From contig CP091733.1 of the NCBI GenBank assembly GCA_022009975.1, forward strand, positions 823,001 through 887,000: DNA of 64,000 nt, written 5' to 3'. Both the position numbers and the translations under genes were made by a program. Positions within the stretch are counted from its first letter, which is position 1; each line of letters opens with the position of its first letter. This document shows, piece after piece, positions 38,054 through 46,751 of this stretch. Source of the DNA: Phocaeicola vulgatus (GTDB lineage: Bacteria > Bacteroidota > Bacteroidia > Bacteroidales > Tannerellaceae). Below the pieces are notes generated by a model that did not search any database, was not told where the DNA came from, and was given only the letters and a program-made list of their open reading frames with translations.

Positions 38054-40279
38054 ATGAAGAGGAAAAATATATTCTTATTTCTTATTTGTGCGATAGGAAC
38101 TGTATATAACTGGATGAGTTGTGTGGAAGATCCGGATATGTCCACGGATGTAAGGAATGCAGCTCCTCCTCAAGTGCGCTTGTTGACGGGAACTTCTGCA
38201 GAATACAAGTTGAAGAGAAGTGCGACGAGCGTGACCATCCAAGCGGAGGTGGTCAGTTCAAACGGATTGCCGGTCGAACAGTATGGTGTATGTTGGAGCT
38301 TAGACAGCAATGCGACGGTTGAAGCAGGAGATACTGCGGTTGCCGGAAAAGGATTGGGCGAATATGTGGCAACAGCCTGCAACTTGAAAGCCAACCAAAC
38401 CTATCATATCCGTCCTTTTGCGATGAATAAGAAAGGAATCAGTTATGGTGAAGAATTGAATGTGACGACAACTTCCGGATTGGGAATTGTCCAAACGTTG
38501 CAACCAGGGAATATCCGTGCGGTTTCTGTCTCGTTGGGCGGAAAAGTCTTGGATGCCGGCGAAGGGGAAATCAAGGAGAAGGGTGTATATGTGGCAACAT
38601 CTGAAATGGATCCATCTCCCCGCAAAGTGGCGATTGCTTCGATTGGGGAAGATTCTTCATTCGTTCAGACGGTCGGCAGCTTAAAACCGGAAACCAAGTA
38701 TTATGCGTGGGCATATATGACCAATCCGTTTGGCACGGTAAAAGGAGAGGTGCAATCGTTTGTGACTCCTTCGGGAAAACCGGTATTCTCTTCAATTGCA
38801 ATGGTGGCAAAAGATTACACGTCCGCGACGGTTCAGGCAATCTTGCGCACGACAGGCGATTCGGAAATCACGGAAAGCGGATTCTGTTATAGCTCAACAC
38901 AACCGGTTCCGTCCTTGGATGATGACGCTTCTGTCACGACAATCGTTCCTTGTGAAATCACAAATGATTCGGTCATGTATCAAGTATTAGGTCATTTGAA
39001 TCAGCAGACGACCTATTATGTGCGTGCCTATGCGGCCAATTCCTTTGGGACAGTTTATAGTGGCGACGGTGAGAGCGCAATCAAAGTGATTGTAAGAAGC
39101 CAAGCTCCTACAGTGACGACTTCAGAGATTAAGGCAAATGATGTATTGGATGGTGTACTCAGAGTAAGCGGAGCTATTTTGGATCGAGGAGAAACCGATA
39201 TAGTTGATGCAGGGTTCTGTTGGTCAGAAAGCGAATCCCCGACAGTGGAAGAGCTGAATTATTTATCGACCTATAACGAAAAAGACACAGTCATTAGAGG
39301 AATAATCGAAGGATTGCGTGGAGGAACAACCTATTATGTGGCAGCTTATGCAAAGAACACGAAAGCCATTTCTTATGGAGAAGTGAGGAAAGTCAGGACT
39401 CCGGATGTGGTTGCAACATTGCCGAATTATATTGGTGAGAGTGTGACCGAAGCCTCTTTCTGTGTGCTGAATGGTATAGGATATGTATTTGGCGGAGATT
39501 TAGGCGGGGAGCGATCTTCCCAACTCGTTTCGTATGATATCCGGGCAAATAGTTGGTCGATGAAGACTCCAGCTAAGGAGAAGGTGAAGGGTGCGGCTTT
39601 TGTCCCATTGAATCCATTCTCTATATTGAGTCTTGGTGGTCGGACAGATGATGACAAAGTGTCAAACGCCTTCTCTTATTATTCAGTAGGACGAAATGAA
39701 TGGATCCTGCTTGATCCGAAACAGGAGTCTCCGGCTCTTTATGGAGCTTCCGGATTAGCGTTGGACAATGTCGCCTATTACTTCGGAGGAAGTTCTGCCG
39801 ACACGATGAATATGCGAGTATTCCGTTTTTATGGGAACCAGCAAGTTTGGGATACTTTGAAAACAGAGTTTCCGGAGCAGCAAATGAACAGTGTAGCTGT
39901 CATGATGGGTTCAAAAGCCTATGTGGGCTTGGGCTTGACAGGAAACCATTTGACTGGTGTTTCTTATAGCAAATCTTTATGGTCGTCATCCGATTTTCTC
40001 CATTGGGAGGAGCAATCAGCTTGTCCGACGACGGCTCAAGGAATTTTGAGAGGTGTTTTATGTAGTAACAAGTTGTATGCTTTAGATACAGACTTTACTA
40101 TGTGGGCGTTTGACCCTGTTAATAATGTCTGGAGCAAACAGCTTACTTCTTTTGGCAGCTTGCTTTCAACGGGAAGTTTCAATAATATGTTCATGTTTGC
40201 CATTGACGGAATCATCTATATGGGCTTGACTAACGACTCAAAGAAATTTATAAAATATGACCCAGCTTGGGACCATTGA
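38054..40279 (+). CDS. Surface lipoprotein with Ig-like and Kelch repeats
   Basis: 741 residues. Signal peptide with lipobox-like end (NWMSCVEDP) predicts a lipoprotein. Residues about 35-470 contain four to five Ig/fibronectin-like repeats sharing G(F/V)C(W/Y)S and TTYYVRAYAANSFGT-type strands; residues about 470-740 carry Kelch-like repeats (YVFGGDLGGERSSQLV, ILSLGGRTDDDKVSNAF, YYFGGSSADTMNMRV), each with a paired Gly and a Trp. Such surface proteins bind glycans or proteins. It lies 16 nt after the barrel gene and 3 nt before cysE, all in one apparent operon. Confidence 0.75.
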   Translation: MKRKNIFLFLICAIGTVYNWMSCVEDPDMSTDVRNAAPPQVRLLTGTSAEYKLKRSATSVTIQAEVVSSNGLPVEQYGVCWSLDSNATVEAGDTAVAGKGLGEYVATACNLKANQTYHIRPFAMNKKGISYGEELNVTTTSGLGIVQTLQPGNIRAVSVSLGGKVLDAGEGEIKEKGVYVATSEMDPSPRKVAIASIGEDSSFVQTVGSLKPETKYYAWAYMTNPFGTVKGEVQSFVTPSGKPVFSSIAMVAKDYTSATVQAILRTTGDSEITESGFCYSSTQPVPSLDDDASVTTIVPCEITNDSVMYQVLGHLNQQTTYYVRAYAANSFGTVYSGDGESAIKVIVRSQAPTVTTSEIKANDVLDGVLRVSGAILDRGETDIVDAGFCWSESESPTVEELNYLSTYNEKDTVIRGIIEGLRGGTTYYVAAYAKNTKAISYGEVRKVRTPDVVATLPNYIGESVTEASFCVLNGIGYVFGGDLGGERSSQLVSYDIRANSWSMKTPAKEKVKGAAFVPLNPFSILSLGGRTDDDKVSNAFSYYSVGRNEWILLDPKQESPALYGASGLALDNVAYYFGGSSADTMNMRVFRFYGNQQVWDTLKTEFPEQQMNSVAVMMGSKAYVGLGLTGNHLTGVSYSKSLWSSSDFLHWEEQSACPTTAQGILRGVLCSNKLYALDTDFTMWAFDPVNNVWSKQLTSFGSLLSTGSFNNMFMFAIDGIIYMGLTNDSKKFIKYDPAWDH

Positions 40280-40282
40280 TTT

Positions 40283-41170
40283 ATGAATAGAAGTGATGTA
40301 TTAAAAGAGATACAAAAGAATGTGGTGAAGTTGTCGGCTGTCCATGTGCCGGAATATAAATATATTCCTTTGCATCAGAAGCCGACGCCTTCTGTCGATA
40401 AGATAAAGAAGGTGATGTCTCTCTTGCGCTCTATCATCTTCCCGGGTTTCTTTGGCGAGGAGCAGGAGATTAAAGAGGGGTCCTTGCCTTATTATATCGG
40501 TGTTTATATAGAAGAAGTTTATGACTTGCTTCTTGAACAAATTGAGAGCAGTTTGCAGTTTGACGATAAGGAAGAAGGATTACCGGTCAAGGGTCGTGCA
40601 TCCGAACTGACGGTGGCTTTCATCAATAAGATTCCGCACATCAAGTATTTGTTATCGACGGATGTGAAAGCGATGTTGGACGGAGATCCGGCTGCCAAGA
40701 GTGTCAGTGAAATCATCTTTTGTTATCCGGCAATTTTCACCATGCTTTATCAGCGAGTCGCACATGAACTCTACAAGTTGGGCATTCCGGTTTTGCCCCG
40801 CATGATAACTGAAGTGGCTCATTCAAAGACTGGAATAGATATTCATCCGGGAGCAGAGATTGGCGAGTACTTTGCCATTGACCATGGAACAGGAGTGGTG
40901 ATTGGTCAGACTGCTATTATAGGGAATCATGTCCGTTTATATCAAGGAGTGACCTTGGGCGCGAAGAGCTTTGTTTTGGATGATAATGGATTGCCGATAG
41001 ATGTGCCACGCCATCCGATTATAGAAGATAATGTCACGATTTATTCCAACACTTCTGTCTTGGGGCGCATAACGATAGGAGAGGGGTCAGTTATTGGTGG
41101 TAATATTTGGTTGACACACAGCGTTCCTCCTCATTCGAAGATTTTGCAGAGTCGAGTAGTGGAAGGTTAA
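40283..41170 (+). CDS. cysE: Serine O-acetyltransferase
   Basis: 295 residues, left-handed beta-helix acetyltransferase. The hexapeptide region is clear: HPGAEIGEYFAIDHGTGVVI, then GQTAIIGNHVRLYQGVTLGA, and IYSNTSVLGRITIGEGSVIG; the catalytic His is in IDHGTG. The N-terminal helical domain (about 1-160) is of the long EpsC/SAT form typical of Bacteroidetes, larger than E. coli CysE. It makes O-acetylserine for cysteine synthesis. It begins 3 nt after the Kelch lipoprotein gene, so a biosynthetic gene appears to be read from the signalling operon, though a hidden promoter cannot be excluded. Confidence 0.9.
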   Translation: MNRSDVLKEIQKNVVKLSAVHVPEYKYIPLHQKPTPSVDKIKKVMSLLRSIIFPGFFGEEQEIKEGSLPYYIGVYIEEVYDLLLEQIESSLQFDDKEEGLPVKGRASELTVAFINKIPHIKYLLSTDVKAMLDGDPAAKSVSEIIFCYPAIFTMLYQRVAHELYKLGIPVLPRMITEVAHSKTGIDIHPGAEIGEYFAIDHGTGVVIGQTAIIGNHVRLYQGVTLGAKSFVLDDNGLPIDVPRHPIIEDNVTIYSNTSVLGRITIGEGSVIGGNIWLTHSVPPHSKILQSRVVEG

Positions 41171-41176
41171 AGCTAA

Positions 41177-41252
41177 TGCGTCAGACTTGCAAACAGCTTC
41201 GTTGCTTTCGGGATTCAACCTTAGCATTTGACTCTTTACCAATTCTGACGCA
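41177..41252. repeat. Inverted-repeat-bounded element, related to 52332-52367
   Basis: Perfect 9-bp arms TGCGTCAGA (41177-41185) and TCTGACGCA (41244-41252) with a 58-bp interior containing TTGCAAACAGCTTCGTTGCT. Nearly the same interior begins at 52342, suggesting a dispersed non-coding repeat. Confidence 0.55.
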
Positions 41253-41260
41253 CCATAAAT

Positions 41261-41300
41261 GGGCTGCATCAAATATTGATTTTGGCACAGCCCTTTATTT
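41261..41300. terminator. Bidirectional terminator between cysE and the isomerase gene
   Basis: Stem GGGCTG / CAGCCC with A/T runs on both sides, between convergent genes. Confidence 0.65.
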
Positions 41301-41316
41301 GGAGAGGATAAACTGC

Positions 41317-42303
41317 TTATTTGACAAAAGGAGCTTCGTTCAAATATTTAGCACTCATTTCAACACCTTCGAATTGAGGACGACCTTTCTTGTCACTTTC
41401 CAATTCAACGTAGAAAGCCAAAATGCCATTCTTGTTGGCAGTGTTGAAAATATTCTCAAAGTTCATCATGCCTGAACCGCCCAAATCCCAGCGATCTTTG
41501 ATATGCAATAATTTGATGCGGTCTGGGAATCTTTCCATCCATTCTACTGGATCGTTCTGTCCCATGACTGTCCAATAAACATCCAACTCAAACATTACTT
41601 TGTCTGGATCTGTATTGGTGATGAACAGCTCTTGAATAGGAGTTCCTTTGGAACGCCAAGGATTCTTTGCATATTCAGGTTTTGCCTTACCAGCAGGAAC
41701 CGGAACAAATTCCCAGTTGTGGTTGTGATAACCCCATTTGATTCCAGCAGCCTTTGCGATTTCTCCGGCGCGGTTGAACACTTCAGCAACTCTCTTTGCC
41801 TCATCTTCGTTCTCTACTGTAGGAAGTCCAGGTTGAACCAAATATTGAACGCCTAATTCTGCATGGACATCCACTGCCTTTTTCCAGAATTCGTCAAATT
41901 TGGCTGCATTCTTCGGATTATAATCCCAAATAGTCGGGTTGCAATGGGAACTGCTGATGACTAAGCCTGCATCCTCAGCCATTTGTTTGTATTCTTTTGC
42001 ACCCACGAAAGTTTGGTTGTCTCTGGAATAATCACCGAATTTGCCAGTAGCATCTTGATAACCGAAGATTTCCAATTCGCTATATCCCATTTCAGCCAAA
42101 CGCTTCAATCCTGTTGGGATATCTTTCAGCAATTCCTGACCTAATGAATAGGTCTGTAATCCGATTTTTTTCTTTACAGCAGTAGTCGCTGTTTCAGCTG
42201 CTTTATTAGAAGCTGGAGTACATGAAGTCAATATTCCTTGGCTTGCAATGCCACCCATCGTCAAGACGGATAAGCTCTTTAAAAAGTTACGTCTGTTTGT
42301 CAT
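41317..42303 (-). CDS. Exported TIM-barrel sugar isomerase/epimerase
   Basis: 328 residues, complete. The N-terminus TNRRNFLKSLSVLTMGG is a twin-arginine signal, ending at a possible lipobox (ILTSC). The AP-endonuclease-2-type barrel has conserved metal-site stretches: GYHNHNWEF near 205, MFELDVYWTVMGQ near 245, and KLLHIKDRW near 270, with the final strand FYVELES. These proteins are numerous in Bacteroidales and act on sugar derivatives in the periplasm; the substrate is not known. Transcribed alone, with a promoter upstream and a shared terminator. Confidence 0.82.
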   Translation of the reverse strand: MTNRRNFLKSLSVLTMGGIASQGILTSCTPASNKAAETATTAVKKKIGLQTYSLGQELLKDIPTGLKRLAEMGYSELEIFGYQDATGKFGDYSRDNQTFVGAKEYKQMAEDAGLVISSSHCNPTIWDYNPKNAAKFDEFWKKAVDVHAELGVQYLVQPGLPTVENEDEAKRVAEVFNRAGEIAKAAGIKWGYHNHNWEFVPVPAGKAKPEYAKNPWRSKGTPIQELFITNTDPDKVMFELDVYWTVMGQNDPVEWMERFPDRIKLLHIKDRWDLGGSGMMNFENIFNTANKNGILAFYVELESDKKGRPQFEGVEMSAKYLNEAPFVK

Positions 42304-42330
42304 AATTAGTTTTTATAGATTAGCTATTCG

Positions 42331-42338
42331 CAAAGATA
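42331..42338 (-). promoter_or_regulatory. -7 element before the exported isomerase gene
   Basis: On the minus strand TATCTTTG, perfect TAnnTTTG, 28 bp upstream of the ATG. No clear -33 element. Confidence 0.5.
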
Positions 42339-42450
42339 ATAATTATTTTTGTTTGGCCTCAGAATTCCTAAGATTTGATAGTAATAAAATAGGGGAAAGT
42401 TATGGTAGATGACGATAAAAGGGAAAAATAGAAGCTCATAATCTTGCTCT

Positions 42451-42560
42451 CAAAAACATACCGTTGTTTTGAAAAAAACATTGGACGTTTTTGAAAAAAC
42501 ATTGGACGTTTTCAAAAATTCCTCGTGATGTTTTTGAAAAAACAACGGTATGTTTTTTCG
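42451..42560. repeat. Array of five tandem short palindromes (copy B)
   Basis: Five 20-23 bp hairpin units: core CATACCGTTG, two cores CATTGGACG, core TTCCTCGTGATG and core CAACGGTATG, each embedded in A-run/T-run arms. The order mirrors copy A (13991-14076) read in reverse complement, including the TTCCTCG end. The rest of 42339-42638 shows nothing coding. Confidence 0.75.
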
Positions 42561-42638
42561 ACACATTTTATCTATGTTTGAACGGTGTTTTTCATTGCTT
42601 GCCAACTCCTGTGTATACGGCATAATCGTATGGAATAT

Positions 42639-42679
42639 AAAAGCGATGTGCCAAAACAACTATTTGACACACCGCTTTA
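42639..42679 (-). terminator. Terminator of the rlmB-ridA transcript
   Basis: On the minus strand AAAGCGGTGTG pairs with CACATCGCTTT (one G-U), followed by TTATATT. Distance of 48 bp after the ridA stop. Confidence 0.6.
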
Positions 42680-42726
42680 CGATAAACTTAGTCAGCAGAA
42701 ACTACAGCTTTGTTCTGTCTCTTTGT

Positions 42727-43107
42727 TTATGCTTTTACTGCCACAATCTCGATTTCAACCAAAGCATTCTTTGGCAAAGTCTTGACAGCAACGGCAGAGC
42801 GAGCTGGAAAATCAGCATTGAATTGAGAAGCATATACTTCATTCATGGCTGCAAAATCACCCATGTCTGCTAAGAACACGGTCGTTTTGACAACATCGTC
42901 AATAGTATATCCGGCAGCTTCCAAGATACCTTTCACATTCTTGAAAGATTGTTCTGTTTGGGCTTTTACTCCTCCTTCAGGGAACTCGCCTGTTTCAGGA
43001 ATCAAACCCAACTGGCCTGATGCAAACAACATGTTTCCTACTTGGATAGCTTGGCTATAAGGACCGATTGCAGCTGGTGCATTTTTTGTCGCAATTACTT
43101 TTTTCAT
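42727..43107 (-). CDS. ridA: RidA family reactive imine/enamine deaminase
   Basis: 126 residues, single YjgF/RidA domain. Diagnostic are APAAIGPYSQAIQVGNMLF at the N-terminus, SGQLGL near 30, and the arginine-containing PARSAVAVKTLP near 100 that binds the carboxylate of the substrate; IEIVAVKA closes the domain. The enzyme hydrolyses 2-aminoacrylate and related imines formed by PLP enzymes such as serine or threonine dehydratase. Located 21 nt after rlmB on the same strand. Confidence 0.93.
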   Translation of the reverse strand: MKKVIATKNAPAAIGPYSQAIQVGNMLFASGQLGLIPETGEFPEGGVKAQTEQSFKNVKGILEAAGYTIDDVVKTTVFLADMGDFAAMNEVYASQFNADFPARSAVAVKTLPKNALVEIEIVAVKA

Positions 43108-43128
43108 GTCTTTAGATGTTTAATAGTG

Positions 43129-43875
43129 TTATTTTGATTGGTTCATCCGTTGACGAACCACTTCATAAATCAAAATGGATGAAGCAACAGAAACATTGAG
43201 AGAACCGATTGTCCCGAACTGCGGAATCTTAATCATGGAGTCACAAATCCTCAGGTTTTCAGAGGAAACACCCGTGTCTTCTGCTCCCATGACGATGGCG
43301 GTCGGACCCTCATAATGAATTTCTGTATAGTTCTCTGCTGCTTTTTCAGAGGCAGCGTAAACTTTTACCCCGCTTTGCTGCAAGAAGCGAATCGCATCAT
43401 GGATGCTTTTTTCTTTGCAGACGGGCAAGATATGCAATGCTCCAGCCGAAGTTTTTATGGCGTCGGCATTGACGCTGACACTGCCTTTTGACGGAATCAC
43501 AATGGCATCAACTCCGGCGCATTCGCAAGTCCGGGCAATGGCTCCAAAGTTGCGCACATCGGTTATGCCATCCAACAAAACAATAAAAGGATCACGCCCT
43601 TGCTCATATAAGAAAGGAATAATATCTTCTAATTTCTGATAAGTGACAGCGGAGACAAATGCAATGACGCCTTGATGGTTCTTCCGGGTATAACGATCCA
43701 ACCGCTCTTGTGGGACACGTTGGACTTGTATGAGCCTGCCTTTTAGAATGTCAAATAATTCTTTTGCCAATTCTCCCTGCAAATCCCGACGTATTAATAT
43801 CTTGTCTATCTCTTTGTCGGCTTGAATCGCTTCAATAACCGCCCTGATTCCAAAAATTAGTTCACTTTCCTTCAT
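43129..43875 (-). CDS. rlmB: 23S rRNA 2'-O-ribose methyltransferase, RlmB type (SpoU family)
   Basis: About 248 residues from ATG 43875 (MKESELIFGIRAVIEAI); an ATG 24 nt upstream would add MASNNKNS. The SPOUT signatures are DGITDVRNFGAIARTCEC near 102, IVMGAEDTGVSSENL near 196 and IPQFGTIGSLNVSVASSILIYE near 215. An N-terminal substrate-binding domain (about 1-75) precedes. RlmB methylates G2251 of 23S rRNA; other SpoU methylases of this size are possible but the FGIRAVxEAI start favours RlmB/TrmH-B. Confidence 0.88.
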   Translation of the reverse strand: MKESELIFGIRAVIEAIQADKEIDKILIRRDLQGELAKELFDILKGRLIQVQRVPQERLDRYTRKNHQGVIAFVSAVTYQKLEDIIPFLYEQGRDPFIVLLDGITDVRNFGAIARTCECAGVDAIVIPSKGSVSVNADAIKTSAGALHILPVCKEKSIHDAIRFLQQSGVKVYAASEKAAENYTEIHYEGPTAIVMGAEDTGVSSENLRICDSMIKIPQFGTIGSLNVSVASSILIYEVVRQRMNQSK

Positions 43876-44008
43876 GCTATTTTTATTATTCGATGCCAAT
43901 TTTACTTGTGATTCACATTCAACAACCTTGCAATATTCGCATAATTTCTTGAAATATGCAAGAGATTCCTCCTTTAATTTGTGCGATCAGTGGATAATGG
44001 CTTTTCTC

Positions 44009-44755
44009 TCACTCGAATATCTTTTCAATGAGAATAAGCGTCATGAAGCCGAGCAATAGTGAATAGGTCGCCTGTTTCTCATAACCATGTGCATGCGTTT
44101 CGGGTATCATTTCATCACTGGTCACATAGAGCATGGCTCCTCCGGCAAATCCTAACATGAGCGGCAATAGGAAGATGGATAGATTGCCCAAGCCGAATCC
44201 AATCCAAACACCAGCTACTTCAAGTAAGCCGATAAGGATAGATATGATGAATGTGCGCAAGCGTTTTATTCCAGCCAAAAGTAGTGGTGCAATGACAACC
44301 ATCCCTTCGGGAATGTTCTGAATGGCAATGCCTAAACTGACCGCCCACGATGCACCTTCCGTGTCGCTCATGCTTACGCCGGCAGCCATGCCTTCCGGCA
44401 ACTTATGCAAAGCAATAGCCATGACGAAAAGAAGGATGTGGTTGAGCGTGGAATTATTTCGGTGCGCTTCTTTGTCCAAACCCGTGATATGGTGTAGATG
44501 AGGGATAATCAAATCAAGCACATTGAGGAATAACGCTCCTGACATGACGCCAATGACAACAAGCCACCAATGAGTTGTCATCTCAAAAGCCGGCACAATC
44601 AAACCGATGGTTGAAGCCGCGAGCATGATGCCAGCGCAATATCCTAATACTGTATCGTTCCATTTGTGAGGCAGCTCCTTGATCATGAATCCTAAAATGC
44701 TTCCAATTATGGTCGCCCCGCAGAGCCCTGCTGCACTAATCCAGACTTGTGTCAT
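44009..44755 (-). CDS. ZIP-family metal transporter (ZupT-like)
   Basis: 248 residues from ATG 44755 (MTQVWISAAGLCGATIIG). The frame is open much further upstream but that part lacks any similarity and overlaps the aspS promoter. About eight membrane helices, with the His-rich loop HLHHITGLDKEAHR between helices 3 and 4 and the conserved metal sites in VMAIALHKLPEGMAAGV (helix 4) and GIAIQNIPEGMVV (helix 5). ZIP proteins import Zn2+, Fe2+ or Mn2+; the GufA/ZupT subgroup has broad metal use. Divergent from aspS. Confidence 0.88.
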   Translation of the reverse strand: MTQVWISAAGLCGATIIGSILGFMIKELPHKWNDTVLGYCAGIMLAASTIGLIVPAFEMTTHWWLVVIGVMSGALFLNVLDLIIPHLHHITGLDKEAHRNNSTLNHILLFVMAIALHKLPEGMAAGVSMSDTEGASWAVSLGIAIQNIPEGMVVIAPLLLAGIKRLRTFIISILIGLLEVAGVWIGFGLGNLSIFLLPLMLGFAGGAMLYVTSDEMIPETHAHGYEKQATYSLLLGFMTLILIEKIFE

Positions 44756-44768
44756 TTGTTTTTTGTTA

Positions 44769-44800
44769 CAAAGGTAATAAATCTTCGTGTGCTTGGGCAA
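44769..44800 (-). promoter_or_regulatory. Promoter of the ZIP transporter gene
   Basis: Minus strand TTG (44800-44798), 21-bp spacer, TACCTTTG (44776-44769), 14 bp before the ATG. It supports the start at 44755. Confidence 0.6.
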
Positions 44801-44881
44801 AGCAATCCATATTTGTGATGATTTCCCGTGAAATGAAGAATAAAAATATTTTCCAAGCCAATCATTAGTAGTATTATTTAT

Positions 44882-44889
44882 TATCTTTG
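44882..44889 (+). promoter_or_regulatory. -7 element of the aspS promoter
   Basis: TATCTTTG, perfect TAnnTTTG, giving a leader of about 90 nt before aspS. -33 element unclear. Confidence 0.5.
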
Positions 44890-44987
44890 CAACATATTTC
44901 GCTTTTTGGAATAAAATTAGGATGCTAATGAGGATTTGGCTATACAAAAAGCAAGGATAATAGAGATTACAAAAGTAAACGAATAAT

Positions 44988-46742
44988 ATGTACAGAACAA
45001 GAACATGTGGCGATTTGCGTTTAGCTGATGAAGGCTTGATTGTCAAGTTAGCTGGCTGGGTGCAGAAAACACGTAAAATGGGTGGAATGACTTTCGTGGA
45101 TCTCCGCGATCGTTATGGAATAACACAGTTGGTGTTCAACCAAGAAGTAAATGCAGAGTTGTGTGAACAAGCAAACAAGTTGGGACGAGAATTTGTGATT
45201 CAGGTAACAGGTGTTGTGCGTGAACGTTCCAGCAAGAATGCTAACATTCCCACAGGCGATATCGAACTGATTGTATCGGAACTGAATGTCTTGAATACGG
45301 CAGTGACTCCTCCGTTTACAATTGAAGACGACACAGATGGCGGTGACGATTTGCGTATGAAGTATCGTTACTTGGATTTGCGCCGTTCAGTAGTTCGTAA
45401 AAACTTGGAATTGCGTCACAAAATGGCATTTGAAGTTCGCAACTATTTGGACAAACAGGGATTTTTGGAAGTGGAAACACCAGTATTGGTCAACTCTACT
45501 CCGGAAGGAGCTCGTGACTTTGTCGTTCCTTCCCGAATGAATCCAGGACAATTCTATGCGTTGCCCCAATCTCCTCAGACATTGAAACAACTTTTGATGG
45601 TTTCTGGTTTTGACCGCTATTTCCAAATCGTGAAGTGTTTCCGTGATGAGGATTTGCGTGCAGACCGCCAACCGGAGTTTACCCAGATTGATTGCGAGAT
45701 GAGTTTTGTAGAGCAAGAGGATGTGATTGAAACATTTGAAGGAATGGCAAAACATCTCTTCAAGACAATTAGAGGAATCGAGATAAAAGAGCCGTTCTTG
45801 CGCATGACATGGCAAGACGCTATGAAATATTACGGAAGCGACAAGCCGGATTTGCGTTTCGGCATGAAGTTTGTCGAATTGATGGATATCATGCAGGGAC
45901 ATGGCTTCTCTGTGTTTGATAATGCCAAATATATCGGTGGTATTTGCGCAGAAGGAGCAGCCCATTATACCCGTAAACAATTGGATCAATTGACCGAGTT
46001 CGTGAAACGTCCTCAGGTTGGAGCCAAAGGAATGGTTTATGCTCGTGTGGAAGCAGATGGCACAGTTAAGTCAAGTGTGGATAAATTCTATACTCAAGAA
46101 GTATTGCAGCAGATGAAAGTGGCGTTCGGGGCTAATCCGGGCGACTTGATTTTGATTTTGTCTGGTGATGATGCGATGAAGACCCGTAAGCAATTATGCG
46201 AACTTCGTTTGCATGTTGCAGAACAATTGGGCTTGAGAGACAAGAACAAGTTTGCTTGTTTGTGGGTAATCGACTTCCCGTTGTTTGAGTGGAGCGAAGA
46301 AGATCAACGTTTCTATGCAATGCACCATCCGTTTACAATGCCGAATCCGGATGATATACCATTGTTGGATACAGATCCGGGAGCAGTTCGTGCCAATGCG
46401 TATGACATGGTTATCAATGGTGTGGAAGTCGGAGGTGGTTCTATCCGTATCCACGATAGCCAGTTGCAAGACAAGATGTTCAAATTGCTTGGATTTACAG
46501 AAGAACGTGCCCAGGAGCGCTTTGGCTTCTTGATGAATGCGTTTAAATATGGTGCACCTCCTCACGGAGGATTGGCTTACGGTTTGGATCGTTGGGTTTC
46601 CCTGTTCGCTGGTTTGGATTCTATCCGTGACTGTATCGCCTTCCCGAAGAATAATTCAGGAAGAGACGTGATGTTGGATGCTCCGGGCGTATTGGACGAT
46701 TCTCAATTGGACGAATTGCATTTGAAAGTAGATTTGAAATAA
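44988..46742 (+). CDS. aspS: Aspartyl-tRNA synthetase
   Basis: 584 residues, the bacterial-type length. N-terminal OB-fold anticodon domain (WVQKTRKMGGMTFVDLRDRY), class II motif 2 in CFRDEDLRADRQPEFTQIDC near 215, the bacterial GAD insertion (about 285-420) and motif 3 PPHGGLAYGLDRWVSLFAG near 525. It charges tRNA-Asp. Complete, with no frame break despite the error rate elsewhere. First gene of an apparent operon with the NIF3-like gene and the zinc-ribbon coiled-coil gene, spaced by 9 and 1 nt. Confidence 0.97.
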   Translation: MYRTRTCGDLRLADEGLIVKLAGWVQKTRKMGGMTFVDLRDRYGITQLVFNQEVNAELCEQANKLGREFVIQVTGVVRERSSKNANIPTGDIELIVSELNVLNTAVTPPFTIEDDTDGGDDLRMKYRYLDLRRSVVRKNLELRHKMAFEVRNYLDKQGFLEVETPVLVNSTPEGARDFVVPSRMNPGQFYALPQSPQTLKQLLMVSGFDRYFQIVKCFRDEDLRADRQPEFTQIDCEMSFVEQEDVIETFEGMAKHLFKTIRGIEIKEPFLRMTWQDAMKYYGSDKPDLRFGMKFVELMDIMQGHGFSVFDNAKYIGGICAEGAAHYTRKQLDQLTEFVKRPQVGAKGMVYARVEADGTVKSSVDKFYTQEVLQQMKVAFGANPGDLILILSGDDAMKTRKQLCELRLHVAEQLGLRDKNKFACLWVIDFPLFEWSEEDQRFYAMHHPFTMPNPDDIPLLDTDPGAVRANAYDMVINGVEVGGGSIRIHDSQLQDKMFKLLGFTEERAQERFGFLMNAFKYGAPPHGGLAYGLDRWVSLFAGLDSIRDCIAFPKNNSGRDVMLDAPGVLDDSQLDELHLKVDLK

Positions 46743-46751
46743 GGTATAAAT

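Noticed and set aside
44756..45046. 97-residue N-terminal extension of the ZIP transporter
   Set aside because: It crosses a promoter and runs over the aspS start; the ZIP family begins at MTQVWISAAG.
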